Of a stretch of DNA of 43,901 nucleotides, positions 10,426 through 17,495 are shown in pieces. A program made the position numbers and the translations under genes. Each line of letters begins with the position of its first letter. Within the stretch, counting starts at the first letter, position 1. This DNA comes from Corallococcus sicarius (lineage in GTDB: Bacteria > Myxococcota > Myxococcia > Myxococcales > Myxococcaceae): assembly GCF_003611735.1 (NCBI RefSeq), contig NZ_RAWG01000043.1:1-43901 (forward strand). Direction: 5' to 3'. The notes beneath the pieces are model-generated. The model was not told the DNA's origin, ran no database searches, and saw only the letters and a program-made list of their open reading frames with translations.

Positions 10426-10713
10426 GTGCTAGAACTGTCGGACGCGATGAAGTTCCCTCTCCGAGCAAACAAGCTGCTCGATCAAGGTGTTCCTGGTCGC
10501 TATGCCGCATCCCACGCCGAGCCACAAATGAGCGTGGCGAGACCCAACGAGCCCATCGGCGTATCGAAAGAAATGTGCACGAGCTGCCAAGCCTACTTTA
10601 AAGTACTCGCAAGCCAGCGCAATGCGACACAGGTTGTCGAGGATCCAGCCGTCGTACGGATCTTCATGCCTAACGGGTCCGTAGTCGTCCTCCCAAAACC
10701 TACACTTCCATGA
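10426..10713 (+). CDS. Deaminase-superfamily toxin domain (frame-shifted from the Rhs-tip ORF)
   Basis: This frame is open from 10324; a GTG at 10426 would be the first start if it were a separate gene. It shows the zinc-dependent deaminase signature: HAE at 10513-10521 (in YAASHAEPQM) and C-x2-C at 10576-10587 (in KEMCTSCQAYF), with the expected strand VVRIFMPNGSVVVLP at the end. Bacterial polymorphic toxins use this fold to deaminate nucleic acid or nucleotide bases. The coding sense extends upstream of the GTG (DGTKTLSGWSEKPGYTQTTEG), which argues that the domain was made as the C-terminus of the Rhs-tip protein. The stop overlaps the next ATG by 4 bases (ATGA), typical of toxin-immunity pairs. 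The exact deaminase subfamily and substrate cannot be assigned by eye. Confidence 0.7.
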   Translation: MLELSDAMKFPLRANKLLDQGVPGRYAASHAEPQMSVARPNEPIGVSKEMCTSCQAYFKVLASQRNATQVVEDPAVVRIFMPNGSVVVLPKPTLP

Positions 10714-11294
10714 GCGATTTGGAATCATCCAAGACATTGGATCAGTTATTGGCGGAAGCAGACAGCTTCGTCTCCAACGCCATGGATCATGACCTGCCAC
10801 TGTGGCTGCGCCGACGTATCTGGAGAGCACTGGGCCCTCCGGCGCTTCACGGCCCTGGTCATCGCCGACGGGTTGCACTGGCGCATGTGACAGCACTCAA
10901 AGTGCTTGCCTTTTGGGATGCCAGATACCCGACGGACCAAACACCGCAACGCGCCCTCGCGGCGATCCCAGCGCTCATGGAAGGAGCGTTGAGCGCGACG
11001 GAAGCGCAGAAACGATGGAACGCATCATGGGAACACATCGCCGAGCTTTCCTATGAGGAGGGCAACGATCAAACAGCATCAGCCGCAGCGTTCAGTGCTG
11101 TCCAAGCGCTTAAAACAGCGATTGAGGATGAGCTCGGACTGGATGCACCGGCAGGAGACAAGGCACAGGACAACAGCGTGGAGGCCACTGACATGGACTC
11201 CACCTTGTTCGCGGCGACCGCCGTGGCAGGAGGCCCCCCTGGGATGTGGCGGCAAGCGCCGAACGTCGCAAGCAGTTCTGGCAGTGGTGGCTGA
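10710..11294 (+). CDS. Imm5-like immunity protein, C-terminus displaced by a frameshift
   Basis: The 194-codon frame begins inside the toxin stop codon. It is mostly helical: LPLWLRRRIWRALGPPALHG, RVALAHVTALKVLAFWDARYP, then SAAAFSAVQALKTAIEDE. This resembles the Imm5 family found next to polymorphic toxins. The last residues (MWRQAPNVASSSGSGG) look wrong. If the C6 run at 11234-11239 had one more C, the protein would continue PPWDVAASAERR and then KQFWQWWLTSAVPSVAGIT to a TAG at 11327-11329, an end I recall as typical for Imm5. I therefore read the intact gene as 10710-11329 with one base missing. The partner is the deaminase domain upstream; it should protect the producer from that toxin. 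Confidence 0.65.
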   Translation: MSDLESSKTLDQLLAEADSFVSNAMDHDLPLWLRRRIWRALGPPALHGPGHRRRVALAHVTALKVLAFWDARYPTDQTPQRALAAIPALMEGALSATEAQKRWNASWEHIAELSYEEGNDQTASAAAFSAVQALKTAIEDELGLDAPAGDKAQDNSVEATDMDSTLFAATAVAGGPPGMWRQAPNVASSSGSGG

Positions 11295-11423
11295 CATCCG
11301 CCGTGCCCTCAGTAGCCGGGATTACATAGAGTTCCTTGACCCTACGGGCAGCAGGCGAGGGACCGTCCTACGCGTGCCACCTGCGGAAAGCCCGTGTCGG
11401 CCTCCGGGCACGTGACCACAGCA

Positions 11424-11453
11424 GGCCCTGTCCGCCTGGCGACGGACAGGCCC
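11424..11453 (+). terminator. Stem-loop after the toxin-immunity cassette
   Basis: CCTGTCCG and CGGACAGG form an 8-bp stem, extended by GG/CC after a single C-C mismatch, around an 8-base loop. No U-tract follows. It separates the cassette from the tRNA promoter. The rest of 11330-11521 holds no gene. Confidence 0.5.
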
Positions 11454-11476
11454 GCGCCCGGGGCCGCTTCTTCCCG

Positions 11477-11505
11477 TTGACAAGGCCGGGCCTCGCCCCT
11501 ACTTT
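11477..11505 (+). promoter_or_regulatory. Sigma-70-type promoter for tRNA-Gly
   Basis: A perfect -35 hexamer TTGACA (11477-11482) and a TACTTT -10 candidate (11500-11505) are spaced by 17 bases. The predicted transcription start is about 10 bases before the mature tRNA 5' end. Confidence 0.6.
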
Positions 11506-11521
11506 GGGCCTCGCTTCGCCT

Positions 11522-11594
11522 GCGGTGGTAGCTCAGTTGGTAGAGCACGAGCTTCCCAAGCTCGGGGTCGAGGGTTCGAATCCCTTCCGCCGCT
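11522..11594 (+). tRNA. tRNA-Gly (CCC anticodon)
   Basis: A full cloverleaf is visible: acceptor GCGGTGG with CCGCCGC (one G-U pair), D arm GCTC...GAGC, anticodon arm CGAGC-TTCCCAA-GCTCG with CCC at 11555-11557, T arm with GGTTCGAATCC, and discriminator U as usual for glycine tRNA. It reads GGG codons. CCA is not encoded directly after the discriminator. The lower-GC toxin patch lies on its 5' side, not the 3' side favoured by integrases, and no attachment-site duplication is seen. Confidence 0.95.
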
Positions 11595-11602
11595 CACTCG
11601 TA

Positions 11603-11643
11603 AAGGCCGGTAGTCCTTGAGGAAACTCGGGACTACCGGCCTT
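11603..11643. terminator. Strong bidirectional terminator hairpin
   Basis: AAGGCCGGTAGTCC (11603-11616) and its exact complement at 11630-11643 form a 14-bp stem; inside, GAG-GAAA-CTC adds a GNRA-capped inner stem. CGTGTTT follows on the plus strand and, on the minus strand, TTTACGAG follows. It ends the tRNA transcript, and the stop codon of the converging gene (11633-11635) lies within the right arm, so it probably serves both strands. Confidence 0.85.
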
Positions 11644-12877
11644 CGTGTTTCCAGGGCTGGAACGCCGCCGACTGGAAGCGCGCCTCCGGGCGTCTGGCCA
11701 GCTGTCGGAGCAGCGCGTGGACCTGGTCGATGAACGGGCCGTCCGGGTCGGATTCAATGTCCGCGAGCGACCAGCGGCGGAAGCCCAGCCGGCCTCCTCG
11801 GATGCAAAGCTCGTCCGCGTGCGCGTGGTTGATGTCGCGGAGCATGAACCACACGTCCCCGCTGTGCGGCGCCAGCGCGCGCAGGGTTCCGAGCACGTCC
11901 CGGTCATAGCGGCCCAGGCGGTCCGCTGGAGACAGCTCGACGCGGAAGGGGGGCTCCGGCGGTCGTTTGACCCAGAGGGTGAACGGGCCCACCGCGTCGT
12001 GCAGGGAGAAGAGCGGGTCGCTGTCGAAATCGTACGGCTCGGGGCAGTAGACGCCCAGCGGGATGGCGGCGCCGCTGTCCCCTGGCTCGGGTGAGAGCTC
12101 GAGGATGTTCGAGAGCTGCATCTTCTCGTCCAGCAGCGCCGGCAGCACCGGCGTCTCGGGGCGAGGCGGAGCCACGAAGGGCTGGAAGAGCGGGTCCAGC
12201 GTGAGGACGTTCCACAGCTCCGGCCACTCCCGGGTGGCGACCTCCAGCGCGTCCGCCACCGTGTCCCTCACCGGGGCGCCACCGCGGACCGCGAGCACCG
12301 CCGTCCACAGCGCCACTGAAGGCTCATACGGGAAGTACCGTGGACCCACGTCGAGGTCCGGCACCGACGCCTGCTTCCGGTCCTCCTCGAAGAGCCAGTT
12401 GGACTCCGCCCACCGGGCCGCGTCCAGGGGCGCCGGCCGCGCGTCGAACCTCGCGGCGAGCAACCAGTCGAAGTCGTCCCGGGGCGGCAGGGCCACCAGC
12501 TCCCAGCCTCGCAGCTTCGCCATCCAGGAGAACTCGAAGGCGAGCAGCGGGTCCTCACTCCGGCCCCACGCGTCGACGAGCGTGTGCCGGGCCTCGGCGT
12601 CCCGTCCGAGGTGACAGAGACACACGGCCCGCCGCACCGCCCACTCCCGTGCCGGCAGCCCGGGAGCCGCGCTGTCGAGCAGCGCGAGCACGCGCTCATA
12701 CCGGCGGAACGAGGACAGCACGTCGAGCAGCTCGAAGTCCTTCTCCTCGCGCAGCGCCGTCAGCAGCACCACGTCCTTCAGCCAGGAGTGTTCGACATGC
12801 AGGGTCCCCGGATACAGCGCCCCCACGGCGCGACGGCGCGTCTTGCGAGTCCAGGCGCGGGTCTCGAAGATCCTCAT
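11633..12877 (-). CDS. Unknown 414-residue protein
   Basis: No family is recognised. The start MRIFETRAWTRKTRRR is basic. Residues ~30-150 are Leu/Arg/Ala-rich and helical, with a repeat-like DVLSSFRRYERVLALLDSAAPG and WAVRRAVCLCHLGRDAEARHTLVDAW pattern that resembles TPR-type hairpins. The C-terminal half has strands and aromatic residues (YCPEPYDFDSDPLFSLHDAVGPFTLWVKRPPEPPFRVEL) and ends in GFRRWSLADIESDPDGPFIDQVHALLRQLARRPEARF. No signal peptide or membrane segment is visible, so it is probably cytoplasmic. An in-frame TTG lies nine bases upstream; the ATG at 12877 is preferred. Codon use is that of the high-GC host, unlike the toxin patch. Confidence 0.75.
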   Translation of the reverse strand: MRIFETRAWTRKTRRRAVGALYPGTLHVEHSWLKDVVLLTALREEKDFELLDVLSSFRRYERVLALLDSAAPGLPAREWAVRRAVCLCHLGRDAEARHTLVDAWGRSEDPLLAFEFSWMAKLRGWELVALPPRDDFDWLLAARFDARPAPLDAARWAESNWLFEEDRKQASVPDLDVGPRYFPYEPSVALWTAVLAVRGGAPVRDTVADALEVATREWPELWNVLTLDPLFQPFVAPPRPETPVLPALLDEKMQLSNILELSPEPGDSGAAIPLGVYCPEPYDFDSDPLFSLHDAVGPFTLWVKRPPEPPFRVELSPADRLGRYDRDVLGTLRALAPHSGDVWFMLRDINHAHADELCIRGGRLGFRRWSLADIESDPDGPFIDQVHALLRQLARRPEARFQSAAFQPWKHEGR

Positions 12878-13006
12878 TGCGCGCAAGCCTACAAGGATCG
12901 GGACCTGTAGGAGACGCAGCGGCGTGTCCGCGGCCAGGGTGAGTGCCCGCCTCGTCCTGGAGCCTTCCCTGGCATTGCGTCGGCCGACGTGGCCCCTGCG
13001 GCTCGA

Positions 13007-14425
13007 TCAGTGGCAGCTGAAGATGAGCGGGGCGAGCGCGCCCTCCACCTTGTAGGAGAAGGAGTGGCCGCTCTCCTCGGCCGAGGCGTATTCGAGGTCG
13101 CTCTGGGCCTGGAGCCACTTCATCGTCGCGGGGAGGTCCACACAGGGGTCGTTGAACTGCTCGGCGAAGCGCTTCTCGAAGGCATCCATCTTCGCGCGGC
13201 CTTCGACGACCCGCCGGGTCCGCGCGTCCACCTGCTCCTGGGTGCGGATCTCCCGTGTCTCCGGGGCGCCCAGCCAGGTGGTTCCATCAGCGAAGCGCGC
13301 CTCGATGGCCAGTCGCACGGTGTGGGAGGTCGTCGTGTCCAGCGGGACCTGGAACGTCTGCCTCTCGCGCGGATCCGCCGGGATGGGGATCTCCATGATG
13401 CGCTTCAACACCTTGCCCCCGGCATCCAGCTCCACGAGGGCGGCTTTCGCGGGACGGGGCATGAGCCGTTCGAGCCATACCTGCACCGTCAGGGGTTCCT
13501 TGTCGCCCACGAGGAACTCGTAGGGCTTCTCCAGGAACAGCACTTTCCGCTCGTAGGAGAGGGTCGCCGGCAGCGTGTCCGAACAGCTCACCGTCAGCTT
13601 CACGGGGACGTCGCGCTCCAGCGCGGGTCTGCCCTGGCAGGACATGCGGACATGCAGGGTGCGCTCCAGGGACGTCCGGGCGCGGGCACAGGCCTGGACG
13701 ACGTCCCCGGCCTTCCAGAGCGGAAGGTCCAGGACGAAGCGCTTCCCCGTGCGGTCCGGGGCGTCAGGGCGCAGCGTGAGGGCCTTGAACCCCGCACCAC
13801 CGCGCAGCTCCACCTTCTCCAGGGGGCTTTGGCATTCGGCATCCAGGATGAGTCGCGGGTGGACCTGGAGGCTCGTGTAGCCGCCGCCCTCCACCCCTTC
13901 GAGTCGGCCCTTCACCACATGGGCTGTCGTCTCCTGCTCGGTCTTGAGGACCGGTTGGTTCCGCGCTTCGCTGGCGAACTGCGAGAGCCGCGCGAAGTAG
14001 AGGTTCATCTGCAGCGGGGTCAGCCGCTCCAGCTGCTCCTTCGCGAGGGGGACGACGGGAAACGGGTTGTCGGGAAACGGCTCCCGACTCTGGAGGAGGA
14101 CACTGCCCGGCCCGTCCGACGCCACCCTCAGCTCGAGGAGTTCCCCCGGCGGGGGCGTCAACGCGTCCTGCAGCTCGGCTTTGTTGAGCTGGGCCAGGGG
14201 CGTATTGGAGGTGAAGGGGCGGATCGGCATGGTGATGCTCAGCAGCGTCATCCCCTTCTTGAGCCCCGCCTTGTCGGCGAGGCCCTTCTTGATCACCTGG
14301 GACACGGTGACCGTCTCTCCATCGGAGCGGGCGGAGTAGCCCGCGGACTTCACCGTGACGGTGAACGGCGCCGCAGCTAGCAGCCAGGCGCCAGCGAATA
14401 CGGACAGCAGGGAGTTGAGAAACAT
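13007..14425 (-). CDS. Secreted PDZ-domain protein
   Basis: A 472-residue protein with a signal peptide (MFLNSLLSVFAGAWLLAAAPF). Residues ~25-85 form a PDZ-like unit with the carboxylate-loop region GLADKAGLKKGMTLLSI. The rest is beta-rich with several cysteines (DAECQSPL, VQACARART, VRMSCQGRP, VSCSDTL, NDPCVDL, IFSCH) that could form disulfides in the periplasm. No protease catalytic triad is visible, so this is not an HtrA-type protease. Its ATG is 12 bases after the stop of the LuxR/MalT-type regulator, with GAGGAG overlapping that stop, so the two genes are translationally linked. I infer that it acts in an envelope process under, or sensed by, that regulator. Confidence 0.75.
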   Translation of the reverse strand: MFLNSLLSVFAGAWLLAAAPFTVTVKSAGYSARSDGETVTVSQVIKKGLADKAGLKKGMTLLSITMPIRPFTSNTPLAQLNKAELQDALTPPPGELLELRVASDGPGSVLLQSREPFPDNPFPVVPLAKEQLERLTPLQMNLYFARLSQFASEARNQPVLKTEQETTAHVVKGRLEGVEGGGYTSLQVHPRLILDAECQSPLEKVELRGGAGFKALTLRPDAPDRTGKRFVLDLPLWKAGDVVQACARARTSLERTLHVRMSCQGRPALERDVPVKLTVSCSDTLPATLSYERKVLFLEKPYEFLVGDKEPLTVQVWLERLMPRPAKAALVELDAGGKVLKRIMEIPIPADPRERQTFQVPLDTTTSHTVRLAIEARFADGTTWLGAPETREIRTQEQVDARTRRVVEGRAKMDAFEKRFAEQFNDPCVDLPATMKWLQAQSDLEYASAEESGHSFSYKVEGALAPLIFSCH

Positions 14426-14437
14426 TCGAGGTACTCC

Positions 14438-17230
14438 TCAGAGGTTGCGTTCCAGCCGCTCCCGCGCCTTCACGATGGCCGCGGTGCGCGTCGTCACGTC
14501 GAGCTTCGCGAACACGTTGCGCAGGTGCCACTTCGTGGTGGAGAGCGCCACGTTGGAGCGCTCGCTGATCTCCTGGTTGCTCAGCCCCTGGGCCAGCAGC
14601 TTGATCATCTGGAGCTCCCGCTCGGTGAGCGGCTCCAGCGGCGCGCGGGGCAGTGCCGCGAACCCGGCCGGCCCGCCGCTGCCCAGGGACAGCAGGTCCT
14701 GGTACCGCTCGGTGTACCGGGCCGGCAGCACGTGGCTCAGCTTGCGCTGCGTGGCGGCCGCGACGATGACCTCCTGCAGCCCCGGCGTCTCGTCGAACAC
14801 GCCCCGGGTGAAGCCGAACCGTGGCACCAGCGCGAACCCCCGGTTCACCGCGGCGAACGCCGCCGTGGGGTCTCCGGCGCGCCAGTGACACACCGCCAGC
14901 GCGGCCTGCAGCGCCGTCTCCCGGGCAACGCAGCCCGCGTCATGCGCGCTGGCCCGCAGCGTCTCCAGCAGCCCGTGCGCCCGGTCATGCCGCCCGCGCG
15001 CCATCAACACCCAGGCCTGCGCCACCCCCAGCTGCTCCCAGGTCTCGTCGTAGAAGCGCCGCTCGCTCCACTCGCCCCGGCGCATGCGCTCGCCCAGGCC
15101 GAACTCCTGCGCCACCGCCTTCATCCGCGCGGGGGATTGCTCCAGCAGGCCGAGGCGGATCTTCTCGCCGCAGACATGGGCCAGGAAGCGCGTCTGGTGC
15201 CCACACTCGAGCACGCTGTGCAGGTAGTCCAGCAACTGCGAGGCCTCCGCGTACTGGCCTCGAATCGACTTGATGCGGGCCAGCACCAGGTAGGCCATCG
15301 CGAAGGTCTCGAACACCGTCGCCTGGGACAGCAGCGGCAGGACCTCCATGCAGAGCGCCTCGGCCTCGGCCAGCCGGTTCTGATCGTAGCGGGTGGTGGC
15401 CAGCGCCGTCGCCGCGTTCACCCACACCGGGTTGCGCCGTCCGCGGCTCGCGCGCTCGAACGCCGCCTCGCACCGGTCCGACGCGTCCTTCATGTGGCCC
15501 TGCGCCCGGTCCGCCAGCGCGATGAGGACGTCCGTGTAGCCCACCATGTACGGGTTGTTCAGCCCCAGCGTCTCGCGCGCATTCAACGCGAACCGGCGCA
15601 TCGCATTGAACCGGTTCAGCCGGAGCGCCTGGTACGCCTTCGCCGCCAGCGCCGCGCCCGCCATGAAGACGTCCGGGTCCTCGTCCCCCGGGGCCGCCTC
15701 CAGTTCGATGCCGGAGCCCGCGGCCGAGTCCGACAGGACGGCGTGCAGCAGCGCGAGCCGGGAGAGCTGCCGCGACAGCCGCTCGCGCTCCGGGTCGGGC
15801 GGCGCCGTCTGGAGCCGCCCCTGCGCGCCCCGCAGGGCCAGGGAGGCAGGCCCGAAGCCGCGGGACAGGATGAGGCACGCGATGTGCGCCACGCAGATGG
15901 CCGGTGAGCGGAGGGTCTCCTCCTCCGTCAGCTTCGTCGTCCAATGGAGCACGGAGGCGATCTCACCCTCGCGCATCCACGCCTCCACGCAGCGGACCGT
16001 GAGCTCCAGGCACCAGCCCCGGTCCCCCGAGGCGAACGCGTGCGGCAGGGCCTCGTCGGGCATCCCGTGCTCGGCGAACCACGCGCTCGCCGCGCGGTGC
16101 AGCCGGGGGATGCGGTCGCCATACGTGCACGCGAGCTGGGTGCGCAGGAAGTCGAGGAACAGCGGGTGGTAGCGGTACCACTGGTGCTGCGTGTCGAGCG
16201 ACTGGATGAACAACTGCGCCCGCTCCAGCTCCGCCAGCAGCGCCGCCCCGTGGGTGATGCCCAGCAGCGCGTTGCACAACTCCCCGTTGAGCCGATCCAC
16301 CACCGAGCTCAGCACCAGGAACGCGTGCACCTCCTCCGTCTGCTCGCGCAGCACCACGTCCGCGAGGTACCTCGCCACGTCGTGGTTGGAGCCGACGGCC
16401 TTGCGGAGCGCGTCGCTCACGCTGGCGTGCTCGCCCGCCGTCAGCAGGGCCAGCTTCACGCCGGCCACCCAGCCCTCGGTGCGCGCGCGCAGGTACTCGA
16501 CGTCCTCGGGCGCGAGCGCGGCGCTGCACAGGCGCTGGCCCAGCTCCTGGATGGCCTCCCCATCCAGGCTCAGGTCGCGGCTGTCGAGCGTCACCAGCTG
16601 CTCGGTGAGCTTCAGCTTCGCCAGGTCCAGTTCGGGCGGGCTGCGCGACGAGACCATCCAGTGGACGTGCGGCGGAGCGTGGTCCAGCAGGTACGAGAAG
16701 GCCCGCACCAACGCGCGCTCCCGCAGCACGTGGAAGTCGTCAATCACCACGACGAGCTCGCGCCCCAGGTTCCACAGACTCCGCAGCACCACCGTCGTCG
16801 CGTGGTCGAGCGGGAGCGCCACCTGCGCATCCAGCTGGCTCGCGATGTACGCGTCGAACTCCGGGGCCGTGCGGCGGATGGCCCCGACGAGGTACGAGAA
16901 GAAGCGCTCGGGCGCGTTGTCCTGCTCGTCGAGCGACAGCCACGCGAGCAACCGCGACCCGTGCACCTCGCGGTACCACTGCGTCAGCAGCGTCGTCTTG
17001 CCCGAACCCAGCGGCGCGGTCACCAGCACGAGCTTGCCGCCGACACCCCGGTCGATCTTCCGCAGCGGCGCGCTCCGCGACACGAGCACCGACGCCGTCT
17101 GCGGCGGCGACAGCTTCGTCGGCAGCAGGTGCGAGAGCGGGTCGCCCAGCGGCGCCGGGCGCTCCACGGCCCGCACCAGGGCGGGCGCTGGCGCGTAAGT
17201 GCTCCCCGGAGCATTTCGAGAGCTCGGCAT
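14438..17230 (-). CDS. MalT/LuxR-type ATP-dependent transcriptional regulator
   Basis: A 930-residue regulator with the STAND/MalT layout: Walker A APLGSGKTTLLTQW near residues 72-85, Walker B ELVVVIDDFH near 155-165, a WHD/arm region, a long helical TPR-like sensor (~430-830), and a C-terminal LuxR helix-turn-helix (LTERELQMIKLLAQGLSNQEI through LSTTKWHLRNVFAKL). Such proteins bind an inducer in the TPR region, multimerise with ATP and activate transcription. The start at 17230 follows AGGGGGG; an upstream extension is GC-rich shadow. The regulator is followed by the PDZ protein and is divergent from the cytochrome gene, so either could be a target. Confidence 0.88.
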   Translation of the reverse strand: MPSSRNAPGSTYAPAPALVRAVERPAPLGDPLSHLLPTKLSPPQTASVLVSRSAPLRKIDRGVGGKLVLVTAPLGSGKTTLLTQWYREVHGSRLLAWLSLDEQDNAPERFFSYLVGAIRRTAPEFDAYIASQLDAQVALPLDHATTVVLRSLWNLGRELVVVIDDFHVLRERALVRAFSYLLDHAPPHVHWMVSSRSPPELDLAKLKLTEQLVTLDSRDLSLDGEAIQELGQRLCSAALAPEDVEYLRARTEGWVAGVKLALLTAGEHASVSDALRKAVGSNHDVARYLADVVLREQTEEVHAFLVLSSVVDRLNGELCNALLGITHGAALLAELERAQLFIQSLDTQHQWYRYHPLFLDFLRTQLACTYGDRIPRLHRAASAWFAEHGMPDEALPHAFASGDRGWCLELTVRCVEAWMREGEIASVLHWTTKLTEEETLRSPAICVAHIACLILSRGFGPASLALRGAQGRLQTAPPDPERERLSRQLSRLALLHAVLSDSAAGSGIELEAAPGDEDPDVFMAGAALAAKAYQALRLNRFNAMRRFALNARETLGLNNPYMVGYTDVLIALADRAQGHMKDASDRCEAAFERASRGRRNPVWVNAATALATTRYDQNRLAEAEALCMEVLPLLSQATVFETFAMAYLVLARIKSIRGQYAEASQLLDYLHSVLECGHQTRFLAHVCGEKIRLGLLEQSPARMKAVAQEFGLGERMRRGEWSERRFYDETWEQLGVAQAWVLMARGRHDRAHGLLETLRASAHDAGCVARETALQAALAVCHWRAGDPTAAFAAVNRGFALVPRFGFTRGVFDETPGLQEVIVAAATQRKLSHVLPARYTERYQDLLSLGSGGPAGFAALPRAPLEPLTERELQMIKLLAQGLSNQEISERSNVALSTTKWHLRNVFAKLDVTTRTAAIVKARERLERNL

Positions 17231-17301
17231 GGGCACGTCCCCCCTGCGACTGATTGCAGAATCAAGTAGACCACGGGCGACGCACACGGAGACCGGGACT
17301 T

Positions 17302-17318
17302 TGACGCACGCAGCGTCA
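17302..17318. promoter_or_regulatory. Inverted repeat TGACGC-N5-GCGTCA in a divergent intergenic region
   Basis: The 265-base gap 17231-17495 between the LuxR-type regulator and the cytochrome gene holds a perfect 6-bp-arm inverted repeat with a 5-base spacer, plus further CGTCA-containing repeats around 17355-17370. A TTGACG overlaps the left arm and may be a -35 element. It is a candidate operator for the adjacent regulator; no other gene is seen in the gap. Confidence 0.4.
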
Positions 17319-17495
17319 GGCAACGGACGACGCGACGCGCCACGGCTGGGCATCAACGCGCCGCGTCAACGCACGCGGGGTGGGTGCGCCCCCCGCCTCT
17401 CCCCTCTTTTCCCCTCCCTTCGGTGGGGGCGATGTCGCGGCGCGCCCTGGTAATTCCGGGTGCGCAGTGATTCCCCGTTCCCCCAGGAGGTCCCG

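Noticed and set aside
10426..10713. Deaminase frame as an independent gene starting at GTG
   Set aside because: The protein-like sequence continues upstream of the GTG to 10324 and joins the Rhs-tip frame; no good ribosome binding site precedes the GTG.
11522..11594. tRNA-Gly as an integration site for the toxin patch
   Set aside because: The patch is on the 5' side, no integrase is present and no copy of the tRNA 3' end was found on the other side.
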